DNA of 64,000 bases from Botryosphaeria dothidea (GCA_011503125.2 WWBZ02000022.1:3968001-4032000), one strand, 5' to 3'; positions 48,241-61,085 are shown, numbered from the stretch's first letter. The notes: generated by a model from the sequence alone, not told the origin. Numbers and translations: made by a program.

Positions 48241-50276
48241 TCATCTGATGACGCCCCAGTTCTCCACGGTCCCAAGACCACCGGCTCGTTCCTTCTTCTT
48301 GAAAGCATTCCAAAATCTGAGCGTTTCGTCTCCTGCGCCGGTGACAATGACTTGTCCGTCGGGGCTCATGGCAAGATACAAAACACGATAAGTGTGACCA
48401 GTAAGGCTGACGACTTGTTGCATCGATGGATACTTCCACACAATGATCTGATTCTGGCTGTAACCGTGCGTCGAGACAATTTCGTTACTGTTGCGGGACC
48501 ATGCAAGATTGCAGACTTGGGATCCGGTATCGAGACTACTGAGCAAATTGGCCGGGACGGTGGTGTTGTTGGTAGGAGATGCAGGGTTGGAGTGCTGGTA
48601 GGCTTGTGCAGCCATCGCTGCCGATGATGGTCCGTGAGGTGATATCAAAGTATTCCAGAACTTTATGGTTCGGTCTGCGGTACCTCCGCCGGAAGCGAGA
48701 AGGCCGCGCTGATGCGGACTCCAAGAAATGGCCTTGACAGCAGCAACATGCTCGCTCCACTTGAAAGTGGGCTCCGCGTTGAGTTTCTCCCAGACCATGA
48801 GTTTGTTGTCGTTTCCACCGGAGGCAAGCTGACCGTCTTCTGAGTTCCACTTGAGACCACATACTTCCTGCTTGTGGCCTACTAGCTTTCGTAACCACTG
48901 ATCGGGTTGGCGGACATCTCGGTGGTAGATTAGGCGATCGCGGGACCCTGAGGTCAGAATATGTTCATTCCAAGCAAGAGCGCCAACACGTGCTGTGTGG
49001 CCGGTCATGGTTCGCAGGCGACGCTGTGTTTGTGCATCCCAGATTTGGACAAAACCTTTGTTTGTGCCGATCGCAACATGTGAACCCTAAGTCAATTAGC
49101 ATAACGTCAGTCAAACAGTTAATGAGATTACGTACTCTCTGAATCCAGTTGACGCTGGTCACGGTGTCGTCTGGAAGCTCACAGAGTTTCGTTACCCGGC
49201 CAGAGGTGGAGTTCCACATATATACGCACTGACCAAGACCCACACCGAGAATGTTTTGGCTGCCCCAATCCACAAGGTTAAGGTAGAAGTCGTCCGCAAG
49301 GTCAGGAGCATCGAGTACCTTGTAAGGCACCTTGCTTACTGCCCTTGGAGTCTTGCGAGGGCTCAGCAACATTGTCTGGTTACTGCGCTTAACTGGCGAG
49401 AGGCTGTAGAGTTCCGATTGAGTGTTCAAGTTGGGACCATGACGGTGTGGAGTCCGATGGGGAGTGGGATGACCAGAGGCGCTGACATGTCGTGGAGACG
49501 CATAAGAAAAGAGGTTCTTGTGAGGGGTGGAAGGGGTCAGGCTTGGTGCGGGTAATGATGAGCGGCCCGGTGGTGTCTTTGCGCGAGAGGGGTCATGGTA
49601 AGTAGTGCCCTCATTGAGGGAGATACTTTGAGGTATCGTATCATCAAACATCTCCGAGCGCAAGAGCGTGGAGTACGTGCGATTTGCTTCTTCAGCTGTC
49701 TTGTCGTTAGAATTGATATTAGGCAATGGATGATTCGAATAATTTACGTACTCTTTTGGAAGTGAAGTTCATTGTGAGGAGTCCTCTTTGCGGACTTCGA
49801 TGGCGTAGCGGGTGAGCCATCTTCGTGCAGAAGACTGAAACTTGCAGGAAAGTCTTGTCCCGAGCGATTGGGGATGAATCTGTGGGGGTTCACGATCAGT
49901 AACGAATCTAAACAAGGCCCTCGACACATCCGTGGTGGCATGGACCTGTTCCCAACGACCTCCCAGCCTTGCCAAAATTCACTAACCTGTCGCCGTAGAC
50001 CCGCTGCCTCTTCCTACTAGGACTCAGACCAGGCGTGTAATCGCGCTGTCTGCCTGCCTGTTCGAATTTTTCTAATGCTTTACTCAATGCATTGGGGTCC
50101 AAAGTATCCGCGCTCTTTCCATTGCCGATTGCGCCGGGTGCAGTGATGTTGCGCTTGTTGCGCGCTGTCGGCGGGGTTTTTGACTCCGGAGGCGATATTA
50201 GGGTCGGTGTGTGGAGGTCATCGTTGCCAGCGCCTGCGCTTTCGGCGAGGCCAAGGTCGGCCTCTGCGTGTCTCAT
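48241..50276 (-). CDS. CDH1: APC/C activator, Cdh1/Fizzy-related WD40 protein
   Basis: Substrate adaptor that activates the anaphase-promoting complex in late mitosis and G1. Exons 50276-49987, 49879-49752, 49695-49136 and 49086-48241 give 607 residues; phases 2, 1, 0. The C-box DRFIP begins at residue 96 and is split by the first intron (AG|A). A Ser/Thr-Pro-rich linker with likely CDK sites follows (LSPRKTPR, SPTRK-like sequences). The ANRTYSTLLRSEMF segment is conserved in Cdh1. Seven WD40 blades start at VLDAPDLADDFYLNLVDW and include WNEHILTSGSRD and LASGGNDNKLMVW. The C-terminus ends in Ile-Arg (VENWGVIR), the IR tail that binds the APC/C. Presence of C-box and GVIR and the blade sequence favour Cdh1 over Cdc20. 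It is divergent from the aminopeptidase gene. Confidence 0.95.
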
Positions 50277-51119
50277 GGTCGGCCGCCAGATCGAGTCGGG
50301 AAAGGTTGAGCGCCTGGGCGCGGAGTTCCAAGCAGCGAATTAAACAGCGGCGCGGTCGCAAATGCGCGGCAGTATCGCGAGGTTGGGAGGAATGCGGCCG
50401 TGGTGGGCGTTTGGCGGAGTGAATGCGACGACCAGCCACCCCTTGTGGTGGGTTGGTGAGCGAGCGGGCAAGCAGCAGCAAACGGGGAGCGGCAGCGCCT
50501 CGGCGGCGGGCGCGGGACGTCCAAGGTCGACGATCAGCGATTGCGATGGCTGCGCATTGCACGGAACGGCAGTCCGGAGAGCGGGGTGTGGTGGTGGGCG
50601 AGTCGCGTCGGCGGCGGAGGAGCGTCGTGGAGTGTTGCTAGACGGTTGTCGATAAGACGGCCGGGTTGCCCTGACGAGCTGATCTTCGCCCGCTCCGCCT
50701 GGAGCCGCGCACTAACGGGGAAGCCTGAGGCGCGCTACCTCACCACAGCAACGAACAGCAAACGCAGCAAAGGCACGACGGGGCGAGATGCGAGCAGAGG
50801 GCGGCGTGGGGGAGGTAAGGACGGTGAGCAGACGCAGGGCGCTGGGAAGGGAGCTGCAGGCGATGGACGCAGTGGGCGCTCTGAAGTCCGGCATCAGTGT
50901 TGTGGTCGACACGTCCAAGACGCGCTTGTTGTTATGATCGCTTCTCGTCGGTCGCGTGGGTGAAACGCCTTGATTGGCCAACGCTCCACGGCCCACGCTG
51001 CTCTGCTTCAGCTTCCCGCCGGCGTTGCGCACCTGTCCGCATTCGTCATTCAACGTCACGTTCCCCTGCATCTCGTGCCCGCCGCCCGCCGGCTTATCGA
51101 ACCTCACCTCCGCGCCTGT
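50277..51119. promoter_or_regulatory. Divergent promoter region CDH1 / aspartyl aminopeptidase
   Basis: 843 bp separate the two start codons, which face away from each other. The CDH1-proximal part is GC-rich. No TATA box or specific factor site was picked out with confidence. The long open frames in it are GC-rich shadows. Confidence 0.6.
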
Positions 51120-52848
51120 ATGCCCGCCGCTGCCCTGCTCCTAAGAGCTTCCCCGCAGCGCTCCTCCATCGCTATCGCCACCTTTGCCCGCGCCCAAGCA
51201 CGCTCTGTCGCAAACATGGCTCCCACTCTGCAGCATGCCGACGACTTCCTGTCTTTCGTGAACGCTTCGCCCACCCGTGAGGGATCCCTGCTACACCGCC
51301 AGGAACGAACACCCCGGCGCTAATGTGCGACTCCAGCCTTCCATGCCGTCAAGTCTGCGAGAGAGCGTTTGGAGAAGGCTGGCTTCACTCAGATCAAGGT
51401 CTGACACATGCCATTCCACATGCAAGCTGGCACGCGGAACTGATCCGCATCTGCAGGAACGGGACTCGTGGTCGTCGACACTCAAGCCTGGCGGCAAGTA
51501 CTACCTCACTCGAAACGGCTCCTCGATCGTCGCCTTTGCTATCGGCAAGCAATGGAAGACCGGTAACCCTATCGGCATGATTGGTGCCCACACCGATTCG
51601 CCCTGCCTTCGCATCAAGCCTGTGTCCAAGAAGCAGAGTGATGGCTTCCTACAGGTGGGTGTCGAGACCTATGGTGGTGGTCTGTGGCACACTTGGTTCG
51701 ACCGCGACCTCAGCATTGCTGGTCGTGTGATGGTCAAGACCAGCGATGGCAGCTTCGAGCAGAAGCTGATTAAGGTCGAACGCCCCATCCTCCGCGTTCC
51801 CACGCTTGCCATCCATCTTGATCGCCAGCAAGACTTTATCTTCAACAAAGAAACCCAGCTGTTCCCTATTGCTGGTCTTGTCGCGGCAGAGCTCAACCGC
51901 CAGGGTAAAAGCGAAGGAGAGAGCACAGACAAGGCCGAGGAGACGGGACAGTATGAGCCGCTCAAGACGGTCTCTGAGAGGCATCATCCTTACATTGTGG
52001 AAATCATCGCGGAGGAGGCCGGCGTCAAGCCCGCCGATATTCAGGACTTCGAGGTTGTTCTCTACGACACCCAGAAATCAGTCATTGGCGGCCTGAACAA
52101 CGAGCTTATCTTCTCCGCCCGCCTTGACAACCTCATGATGTCTTTCTGCAGCGTTGAGGGTCTCATCCACTCGCTCTCTTCGCCTTCCGCTCTGGACAAC
52201 GATAACACTATCCGTCTTATCGCGCTCTTCGACCACGAGGAGATCGGCAGCCAGACCGCTCAGGGTGCCGATTCTAACCTGCTACCCGCAGTGATCCGTC
52301 GTTTGTCGGTTCTCACGCCGTCGGAGTCCAACAGCGACAAGTCCTACGACAAAGTCGACGTCGACGCCTCCACCGCATTCGAACAGACCCTGGCCACTTC
52401 CTTCCTAATCTCCGCCGATATGGCCCACTCCGTACACCCCAACTATCCTGGCAAGTATGAGTCTAGCCATCGGCCTGAGATGAACAAGGGCACGGTCATC
52501 AAAATCAATGCCAACGCCCGCTACGCCACCAACTCCCCCGGCATCGTCGTCCTCCAGGAATCAGCACGCCGCGCGAAGAAAGCGTCCACCAACATCAACA
52601 CAACCTCGGGCGAAGGTGTCCCACTGCAACTCTTCGTTGTCAGGAACGACAGCAGCTGCGGTAGCACCATTGGTCCGATGCTCGCCGCGAAGATGGGCGC
52701 GAGGACGCTGGATCTGGGTAACCCGCAGTTGAGCATGCACAGCATCCGTGAGACTGCCGGTGCGCATGACGTCGAACATGCAATCAACTTGTTTGAGAGC
52801 TTCTTCAACCACTTCGGTGAGCTGGAGAAGAAGATTTTGGTTGACTGA
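51120..52848 (+). CDS. Aspartyl aminopeptidase, M18 metallopeptidase (DNPEP-like)
   Basis: Zn-dependent exopeptidase that removes N-terminal Asp/Glu; normally a cytosolic dodecamer. Exons 51120-51276, 51337-51398 and 51457-52848 give 536 residues. The first intron splits the family motif SPTPFHAV, which confirms the join. Metal and catalytic motifs follow: GAHTDSPCLRIKP, SARLDNLMM, LIALFDHEEIGS, SADMAHSVHPNY and the ligand histidine near the C-terminus. A second ATG at 51216 gives a 504-residue form that matches the usual cytosolic length. The 32 residues before it contain four Arg, many Ala/Ser and no acidic residue, like a mitochondrial presequence. The second intron has an unusual donor (GTCTGA), but the phase and protein support it. 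Confidence 0.95.
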
Positions 52849-54224
52849 GTTGGGGATAGAAAAGAAGGGCGTCATGTGTGATGAAAATGGTACGAGGAAA
52901 TGAGAAAACAAAATTAAATCTGAACAGTTTTGAATATAGCTGTATTTGTCTACCGAAGTTTAACAACGTCGTCATGGACATCAAGGTGTCCATTAATGAG
53001 TTCCCCCGGTACTTTCATCATCATTTCTGCCTAAGAGTCTCGAACCCAAGCTCTCATATAAAAAGGCAAAAAGTCAGCCGCAAGCGGCTTATAAAACCCC
53101 TCTCGGGCATTTTCCCCCTACTCGGTGAGAAGCAGGTGGTGAGGGGTCCGCCTACCCCCTCGTGCCATAGAGCTCGGCACCGACTGTCAGGGACAGCCAG
53201 CCCTAACTCCTTGGGCGAAAGAGGACATGGATTTGCTAGATTATATACGGAATTATCAATTATGGGTGGCCCTTGTGATGAAGACAATACTTCTTGATTG
53301 GTCTCTGCTATCGGAGACTGCTCACTTTCATGCAGTGCCACTTTCAGTGTCAAGCAGTCTTACAAAGTACGGCCTGTCCCTCCCAATTTTGAACAGGCAC
53401 GTCTTACTGAACGAAGACCAGATTATCGGTTGAATGCGCGGTCACAACAAGGACCATGCCCCTCGGTTTCTAGTAAGGAGATGGCCTGCTCAACATCACA
53501 TACCATAGCCACGATCTTCCGCTACCCACCCCTTCGTACGCATTTGTCCATCTCTCCTTCCTTCATCGCCGCTTAGATCTCAAGGCCTTCTCGGTTTACC
53601 GCATTCAGAGCACGCGACCGTTACTAGCATCGAAGTCGCGACTATTGGGTCAGGGTACCCTTTAGCGCGTCTCTCCTGCAAGGACGACCGCGAATCCGGA
53701 GGTCCTTCCTCTAGCACTGAGAAGCATAAAAAGGCGCGCTGAAAAAAAAAAAAACTTGCTCGTGAAACACCTGCCTTGCAGTGACACAGAAACCAATACG
53801 AAACTTGGAGCCGAGCGCAGGGGCAGCTGGAGAGAGTTCCGGAGAACGTGACGAGGTTGGTGTCCGGGAGGGCAGGAGCAATGCGAGGGCGGTTCGAAGC
53901 ATTTCGAGATGCTGCTTGGTCAATTCAGGGCTCGTGTGATGCTAACGAACACATCCACCGAGAACTCCAAATGTGCTTTTATATTCTGGATTTTTTTTTT
54001 GTTAATCGATTATTATACCGCTGCAAGATCTACGCCGTTACCCCATCCCCATGCATATTCCCAAGCACCACAGACGCTGTGCAAATAGGTCCGACCTCCT
54101 ATAACTCCGGGCAGATTGCTCCCTCTACGTTTTTGCGATTGAACGGGAAGTCATTGCGCGCGCGTGGTGCATTCGTCCGGGTATCTTCTCTCGGTGTGGT
54201 TTCGCTCGTCCCCCCTTGCTTCCT
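52849..54224. other. Intergenic region between convergent genes
   Basis: This is the 3' flanks of the aminopeptidase (+) and DPM2 (-). Plus-strand open frames at 52878-53576 lack a domain. An A-run lies at 53743-53754 and a T-run near 53990. Nothing further is supported. Confidence 0.5.
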
Positions 54225-54701
54225 TTACGTGGCCTTCTTCGCCTGCGCCGCCTTGAGCGCCTTCTTCCTGTTGCTCCTGATCATGACGCTGGCGAGGAAG
54301 CTGCCGACGACGGTGCTGCCGAGCAGGATCAGGATTACGGGGATGCGGATGGCCCAGACACGCGGCGGGAAGAGAGATTGGAGCGGGTGGTCCTCGTCGA
54401 CGAAGGGCTGCAATCGCGAGCATGTCAGCACACATATCCCATAACGTCTCTCTCGACCCGCATTATGGGGTTTGGAAGGGCGGAGAATTGGTCGCGCCCG
54501 AAGGGGGGTTATGCCGAGAGGTGGTGGGATTTACCATCAACAAGGTCCACACGGTGTAGTAGGTAAAGACGGCGGTTGCTACGATGAGCATGGCGAGTCC
54601 GACGAGGCGATCGAGCTGAGAGATTACACAAATCAGCATTGTCGAGGCCGAGCAGGTGTTTGAAGCTGGGGGTAAGGGCTTCCACAGACAGAACTTGCCA
54701 T
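54225..54701 (-). CDS. DPM2: Dolichol-phosphate mannosyltransferase regulatory subunit DPM2
   Basis: Small ER membrane protein that stabilises the Dol-P-Man synthase and supports GPI-anchor synthesis. The preferred model has exons 54701-54699 (the ATG alone), 54615-54535 and 54407-54225, giving 88 residues. It starts M-LDRLVGLAMLIVATA, which matches the family start, followed by YYTVWTLLMPFVD, PRVWAIRIPVILILLG (second TM helix) and a Lys/Ala-rich tail. The first intron (54698-54616) would begin GCAAGT and end CAG, a GC-AG intron. Alternatively, an ATG at 54639 reads in frame through that acceptor and adds seven residues (MLICVIS) before the glutamine and the family start. The second intron, 54534-54408, is a standard GT-AG. 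Downstream and upstream genes are unrelated. Confidence 0.9.
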
Positions 54702-55586
54702 TGTGAAAAGCGGAGCACAAGGAGCGGAAGAAACGAAGGAACGAAGGTGGTTTGAATGGGTGCGGTTGTCGTGACGAGAAGGCAGTAGTTGGAGGGCGCG
54801 CACGAAACAGGGCGTTTCTGGAGAGAGGACACGGAGGGCTGATGAGCTGCGCTACTACTCTCTCCCGCCGCCCGCCCTGGCTCTGTCTGGCCGCCGCCCG
54901 CTCGGAATTGGAGCTTGGACCAGCGTTTTCGGCGCTTTTGTTTCGCCGCGGGCCGGGATAGCGCGACGCGTGAAGTACTCACATTCGATCGAAACTTCTC
55001 TTTCGTCAACTTCCCTGCTCACAAGGAAGTGTGAGGCCTCGCCCCGATGTGCTTTGACCTTACCAACACAGCAGGAAACCATCTTCGCCTTCCCACGACC
55101 AGACCGCGTCGACTTGACCTCAATTCCAGCAAGATGAAGCGCTGGAGCTCTGAGCAGTCCACGACCGATTCTGTTTTCACGTAGAGGACAACCTTCTATT
55201 GCAACTCGCACCAGAATTGATCCTATATGGGGCCTAATGAACCTGTGTGGACTTTCCAGATTTCACAGTGGTCATGTGGCCCCAAGAACGAACCAATTCC
55301 CAAGCGTGTTCTACAGGCTGTCTTACCTGCCTTGTGGCCAGTGGAGGAGAGCTTTACTTTCACGCTGACATCTTCAATCAATCGTTGCAAGTCGGATCAC
55401 ATGTACCCAATACGATTCTATCGACAGTTGAATCATTATCATCATTATCAGCTCATTTAGATAAACGAGGAGAGATGTTGAATCCGAGTCTATTGTTAAA
55501 AGAAACCCGCGGGTATCATCGCATATCCGCACCAACCAATCGCAAAACGCCCAAACCCAGAACACCTACAAACTTTGTTTTGTTCT
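54702..55586. other. Region between DPM2 and the methionine permease
   Basis: DPM2 promoter and 3' flank of the permease, both genes on the minus strand. Open frames within it have no recognised content. Confidence 0.5.
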
Positions 55587-57396
55587 CTAATCGTCATGCT
55601 TCACCTTCACGAAGATGCTCCTCGACCAACCATCGTCGTCAATGAAGACCTCCTTCCGGAGCTTGTATCCGCCCAGCTTGGGCAGCAGTCGCGCCCAGAT
55701 CAGCCAGTAGACACCGCCTGCAAGAACGATGCCGGTGCCGACGACGCAGTGCAGGTAGTACGGCAGGTCGTTGTAGACGTTCTGGTCGGGCGTCTCCGGC
55801 GGGATGTAGGGGGCGACGACGAGGTATATGTTGGAGAGTAGGAAGAAGACGGTGACCGGGAGCGTGGCCTTGATCGGCGGGTGCCAGTTGTACTTTTCGC
55901 GGTGGAGGTAGAGGTGTACGAGACCGCCGGCGACGAAGACGTTGACAATGGCGAGCGGGTAGGAGATGACGTTGAGAACTGTGGGGCGTTAGAAATTTTG
56001 GTGAATGCAAATAAGCTGCAACACTTACTGAAGTTGTAGGCGTCTCCAGGAGGGGGCGCAAGCATGATGATGACCGAGACGAGCCAGTGCTCGAAGAGAC
56101 CGGCGAGCGGAGCGTTGAAGGGCTTGTTGCTGGCGAAGAAGCTGGAGAAGGGCAGAATGCCTTCGCGACCAAGCTCCTGGACAATACGACCCTGGGAGAA
56201 GATGACGGAGAGAACGTTTCCGAAGGCGGAGAGGGCGACGAAGACGGAGAGGGCACGTTCAGCCCTGGGACCGAAGACATTGCGGAAGAAAGAGGCTGCA
56301 AGGATACGACCGCTGTTGGCAATCTCCTCGCGGGGCACGGCAGCGAAGTAGGCGATGTTGACAAGCATGTAGAGAATGCCGACAGTGATGATGGCAATGG
56401 GGGCGGCGCGCTTGAGAGTACGGACGGGGTCCTTCATCTCGGACATGGCGTAGTTGGCGTTGCTGTAGCCAATGTAGGACCAGATGACGTTGTATAGCGC
56501 CGTCACCACACCGTAGGACGAACCGGTGGTGCCCTCGAAGGCGTTGCTGAAGTTGTCTGGCTTCTCATCGATCTTGAGATGGCCGCCTAGGGCTGCAAAA
56601 CCGGCGAAAATAATGATCAGGATGATGAGGAGCTTGATTACGCCCAGAAAGTTCTGCAGGCGCAGACCCCACTTCAGGGCCAGACCGTGGATCAGGAAGG
56701 CAGTCGTAATGCAGGCAAGACCAATGCCGCGCTGGTTCCAGCGGTTGACTTCAACGTTAGCGGCGTTCAGGATGTACTCGCCGAAGGCAACGGAATTGGA
56801 GCCAGCCCAACCAAGCAGAATGACATATCCAGTCTGCCAAGAAGGTCAGTTGACAACATTTCGAAATTGATGAGGGCAACTTACGTAGAAACCAGTGACC
56901 AAGAATTTGGGTCTAGTGTAAACGAATTCAAGGTAGTTCTTCTCACCACCATTGCGGGGAAGCCCGGTACCGAACTCCAAGTAGACAGCCATACCTAATT
57001 CCGGAATTAGCATATCAGTGCACCGGCGTATACGAGATGTTTTGCAGGGACATACCGCCGGCGGCAATGATCATGCCGGCAACCCAAATGAAGAGGGCCA
57101 ACCCCACACTTCCACTAAGAGCCATGATGCTGCTAGGAGTGGAAAAGATACCGGTGCCGATCATGCGGTTAAAGATGCTGCAGTGGAGATCAGCCTCACT
57201 GCTGGGACAGAACCAAAGCGGCGGATCTGGGATCTTACAGAAAGATGGCACTGGTCAGACCAATGGTCCTTCTCGAGTCGCTGGTCTGATAGATCTCGCC
57301 GCCATGCTCGCTGTCCTTGGCCGACTCAGCATAGGCAGGCGCGGTCCGCTCCTCGACGGGATCGATATCATCCCCCTTGCCTTTCCACGAGAACAT
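55587..57396 (-). CDS. Amino-acid permease, MUP1-like high-affinity methionine permease
   Basis: APC-superfamily transporter of the fungal MUP1 group, expected at the plasma membrane. Five exons, 57396-57239, 57177-57056, 56994-56885, 56833-56029 and 55978-55587, give 528 residues with consistent phases (2, 1, 0, 1). Signature of TM1 is NRMIGTGIFSTPSSI, followed by GLALFIWVAGMIIAAGGMAVYLEFG, the family block NGGEKNYLEFVY, WSYIGYSNANYAMSE in the TM6 region, and PRAERALSVFVALSAFGNVLSV. The N-terminus is cytosolic and acidic, and the C-terminus ends in Lys/Asp. The ATG at 57396 is the first in-frame ATG after the upstream stop. Substrate assignment to methionine is by family resemblance only. 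Confidence 0.93.
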
Positions 57397-59546
57397 GGTG
57401 ACAAAAAGGGCAACGCGGGAGGACAAGAGTTCCTTGGTGGGGACTAAGCCAATGACAAGGCCGGGGTTGATCTACTTTCCAGTAGTGTGGCGGCAATAGG
57501 ACGGCTCGCAGAAAGCAAGTGGAACAACGAGTCTCGGGCTGCTGGAGAGCGGAGCCGGTGGCCTAGATACATACTGGCGGCAGGGTGCAGAGTTTTCCGT
57601 GGGACAGATTGTGCAATTCGCCTCTGGAAGGCGTCATTACGCCAAGTGGGCATATGGAGCCGTATTCTGCAAACTTTGAGGTAACGGAAACCCGCCAAGC
57701 CGCGCAACTCAGCCACTGCATGTCGCCTTCGCCCGCCAGCTCCTGCGCTCAGCTGGCACCTACCCTTTCCGCTCTATCTGCGAGCCTAGCGGAGCAGCCA
57801 AGAGCGGAACGCTGGTCTTCTGGCGTCGAGATTCCGGCGTGCTTGGCGGCCAGTTGCGGGAGCACAGTGTTTTGCAGCTCGGCGCGTTCCGCTTTCGTCA
57901 GATCACCCGAGTAGTCGAGCACGCCGCCGACGGCACAGTCGGCACCCAAAGCACCGGGACGGCTCTGTGATACATGCCGCAAGGCGTCGGGCTGATGTGG
58001 CCACTGACGGGGGCTTTTTGTGTGTGCGTACCGTAGTTCCTGGCGCTTGGCTCGCGACTTCAGGCCGCTCCTAGCTGCCGCAAGACGTGGTGGCCGGCCG
58101 CTGCTCGGCACTCTGGCGCAACGCTCGGCCATCATTAAATCGGCTCGCTGTATATGCCGCATCGTCACCCACGGACCACATCACAACATTTCCGACGCCG
58201 CCACCCGCGCCGCTTGCCATGCCTCAGCCCTACGGCCCGCCTGCTTCTAGAAGCCTCATCATTCCACATCCAGGCAATCGCGCGACTCAGCATTGTCTTC
58301 ACCCCACGCCAGCTCCGCCAACCACAAGGCCAGCGTCGCAGCTGACGCTTGCGAATATACGATACATATGTCGTCTTCTCGCTATTTGCTCACATGCCTT
58401 TCTCACGCCGCTGATTTCTGCTCGACTCCCCTTCTCCCACACTTATTATTCGCCCACTGCACAAAGAAGGATTTTGGTCAGAGGGATGAGATTCACCTTC
58501 GCTTACGCTCCACAGCAAATGGCCATCTCCATAGCCGCCTTCATTGTGCCTCCTTCTCGTTAAAATTTTCAGATTCATCTAGCTCATCGGACTTTGCATT
58601 GACAAGCTTCGCTCAATGCCATTCATGATCATGCCACTGCCGTTACTTCGCCTCTCGGCGAGGCCGCTTGTACGTTCCAGATGATCGCAAGAGGGCGCGG
58701 AGCGGCGAGCCCGGTCTACAACATCGAACGTCATGGCCTGAGCCGAATATTTTCAGAACGGAGGATTGCGAGATCGCTTACAGAGCAGCCGTAGACGTTG
58801 TTAGGAGCCGGAAAGGGGGCAAAGTTTTCCAAGCGGAAGTGAAGGAGCGCTGACGACGTATGCTTTCTCCTCGATCCTATCATCAACTGCTTTTCGTCTG
58901 TCTGTCCGTCTATCTTTGTCAAAATTAGACAAGGAAACCGCTGGGGTGAGCATGCCGCTATTTTTGCTGCAAAACTCCTTCGTTAATGATCCTCCAACAC
59001 CCATCTTGGGGCCGTCTAACGACATTGGCCGAGAAATATTCTTTTGATCGAATTCCAATTTCGATGTTTTTCAGACCTCTTCTCACTTCTGCCTCTACTC
59101 CATGGATGATTTGTCTTGCCTTCTGAGTCTCCGCAAGTCGTTCGCCGCTAACCTGACCAATTACCCGGGTACATGGCAAATCGCGGGGTACTCCCGCACA
59201 TGTCCCGTTAACCGCACTGATGACGCACTCCCTCCACGCGGGGAAAACCCGAACCCTAATCTCCCAATTCCTTCTTTCCTGTTCCTGAATTGTCTTAACT
59301 CGAAACAGCCACAAGCAATTTAGCACTTCCGCCGCCCGCCATCAAACATCACCGTTGCCATTTAGCCTGATTACGATTCGAGAAAACACCCGCCTGACCG
59401 CCGACGACCTCAGCAATTAACCCCAGGAACTTTTCCCCAGATAAAGGAAAGCCGAAGGGGAAGCTATAAACAATGGATCCCCAAAGTCGCATCCAGAGCC
59501 GCAGCGTGATTTTTCGCGGTCCAGCAGACCTCCAAAACCGCCCACG
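57397..59546. other. 2.15 kb divergent intergenic region
   Basis: Promoter space for the permease (-) and the SGNH hydrolase (+). Pyrimidine-rich DNA lies at 58150-58620. Short and medium open frames overlap on both strands, none with a recognised domain. Confidence 0.5.
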
Positions 59547-61085
59547 ATGCTGTCTACCACCATCTCCCGTTTAGTCTTCTTCCTGCTCACTCTCCTCACC
59601 CACCATGCCACCAGCACACCGTCTGCATACAAGCCCAATTTCCACCAGGAAATTAGTCGTCGGCAGACTGCATTCAGCAACCACACGGCAGGACATTGGA
59701 TAGCAGCATGGTATACTCAACCACCCCGTGAAAAGAGGAGTCCCACAACTAACGCAACCTCCAGGACATCCATGCCCCAGCTGACCGAGCCCGCCAACCT
59801 GCCGCCAGCGCCCTTCAACACGAGCAGCGGCCTCGTCTTCCAGGACACCACCATCCGGCAAACCATCCACGCCACGGCGAGCTCCTCGCGCATCCGCCTC
59901 CGGCTCTCCAACGCCTTCGGCCTGACGCCTCTGCCCATCACGGCCGTGACAATTGTGCGTAGCCTCTCCCCACACGAAAAGAGAAAGAGAAGACCGGGAA
60001 ACGAAAGCTAACATACCATTATCAAGGCCAAACCCCTCCCCAAAACCACCACCGCATCCCCCAACAACACCGGCCCCGGCTCCCCCCTCATCGACACCGC
60101 CACGCTCCAGCCCATCACCTTCAGCGGCTCTCCCAACTACACGATCCCCAACGGTGCGCTCGTCGTCTCCGACGCCATCGACCTGCCCGTAACCGCCGGC
60201 AGCGACCTCAGCATCACGATCTACCTCGCCGCTGGCCAGACCGGCGGCGCGATAACCTCGCACCCAGGGTCGCGCACGACAACCTGGCTCGCTCTCGGCG
60301 ACCACACGTCGTCCGCCGACCTCAGCGGCGCCGCCTCCGCCACCAGAGTCGCGCACTGGTACTTCATCAGCACGCTGGACGCGTGGGCGCCATCCCCCGG
60401 CGGCGGCACGCTCGCCCTCGTCGGCGACAGCATCACCGACGGGCGGGGCAGCACGACCGACGGCAACGACCGGTGGCCGGACGCGCTGCTCGCGCGCCTG
60501 CAACGCTCCAACGACCCGCTCCTCGCCGCCCTCGCCATCGGCAACCAGGCCGGCGGCGGCAACCGCGTGCTCGCCGACGGCCTGGGGCCGAGCGCGCTGG
60601 CGCGCTTCGACCGCGACGTCCTGGCGCAGCCGGGCGTCCGATACGCCGTCGTCTTCGAGGGCGTCAACGACATCGGCACGGCGGCGGACGGCGCGGCCGC
60701 GCAGAGCGCCGTCGGCGACGCGCTCGTCGCCGCGTACGCCCAGTTCGCGCTGCGCGCGCACGGCGCGCGGCTGCCGGTTTTCGGGGCGACCATCACGCCG
60801 TTCAGTGCTCCCGGGTTCAATGTCAGCGCGCAGCCGTACTCGGGTGCCGAGCGCGAGCGGACGCGGCAGCGGGTGAATGCGTGGATAAGGGATAGCGGGG
60901 TGTTTGATGCGGTGGTGGATTTCGATGCCGCGGTGAGGGATGAGGAAGATGTGAGCGTCTTGAGGGCGGAGTACGATTCGGGGGATTATTTGCACTTGAA
61001 TCCAGAGGGGTATAAGGCTATGGCGGAAGCATTCCCGGTGGAGGCGCTGAAAGAGTGGGCGGATGGTGTGGACGGATGGGCGTAA
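59547..61085 (+). CDS. Secreted SGNH/GDSL-family hydrolase
   Basis: Predicted extracellular ester hydrolase. Exons 59547-59710, 59765-59954 and 60027-61085, phases 2 and 0, give 470 residues. Residues 1-23 look like a signal peptide (LVFFLLTLLTHHATS). An N-terminal beta-rich domain holds GHWIAAWTSMPQLTEP and a LRLSNAFG segment. The SGNH blocks follow: block I LVGDSITDG with the nucleophile near S253, block II with the GNQAGGGNR loop, block III FEGVNDIG, and block V DYLHLNPEGY with the catalytic His and Asp. Several N-x-S/T sites are visible. The family includes polysaccharide deacetylases, rhamnogalacturonan acetylesterases and lipases; the substrate here cannot be assigned. GC content is high and produces a long antisense open frame. 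Confidence 0.92.

Noticed and set aside
53035..53060. GTTCGAGAC-like tRNA B-box on the minus strand
   Set aside because: No T-stem pairing around it and no A-box or anticodon arm at the right distance.
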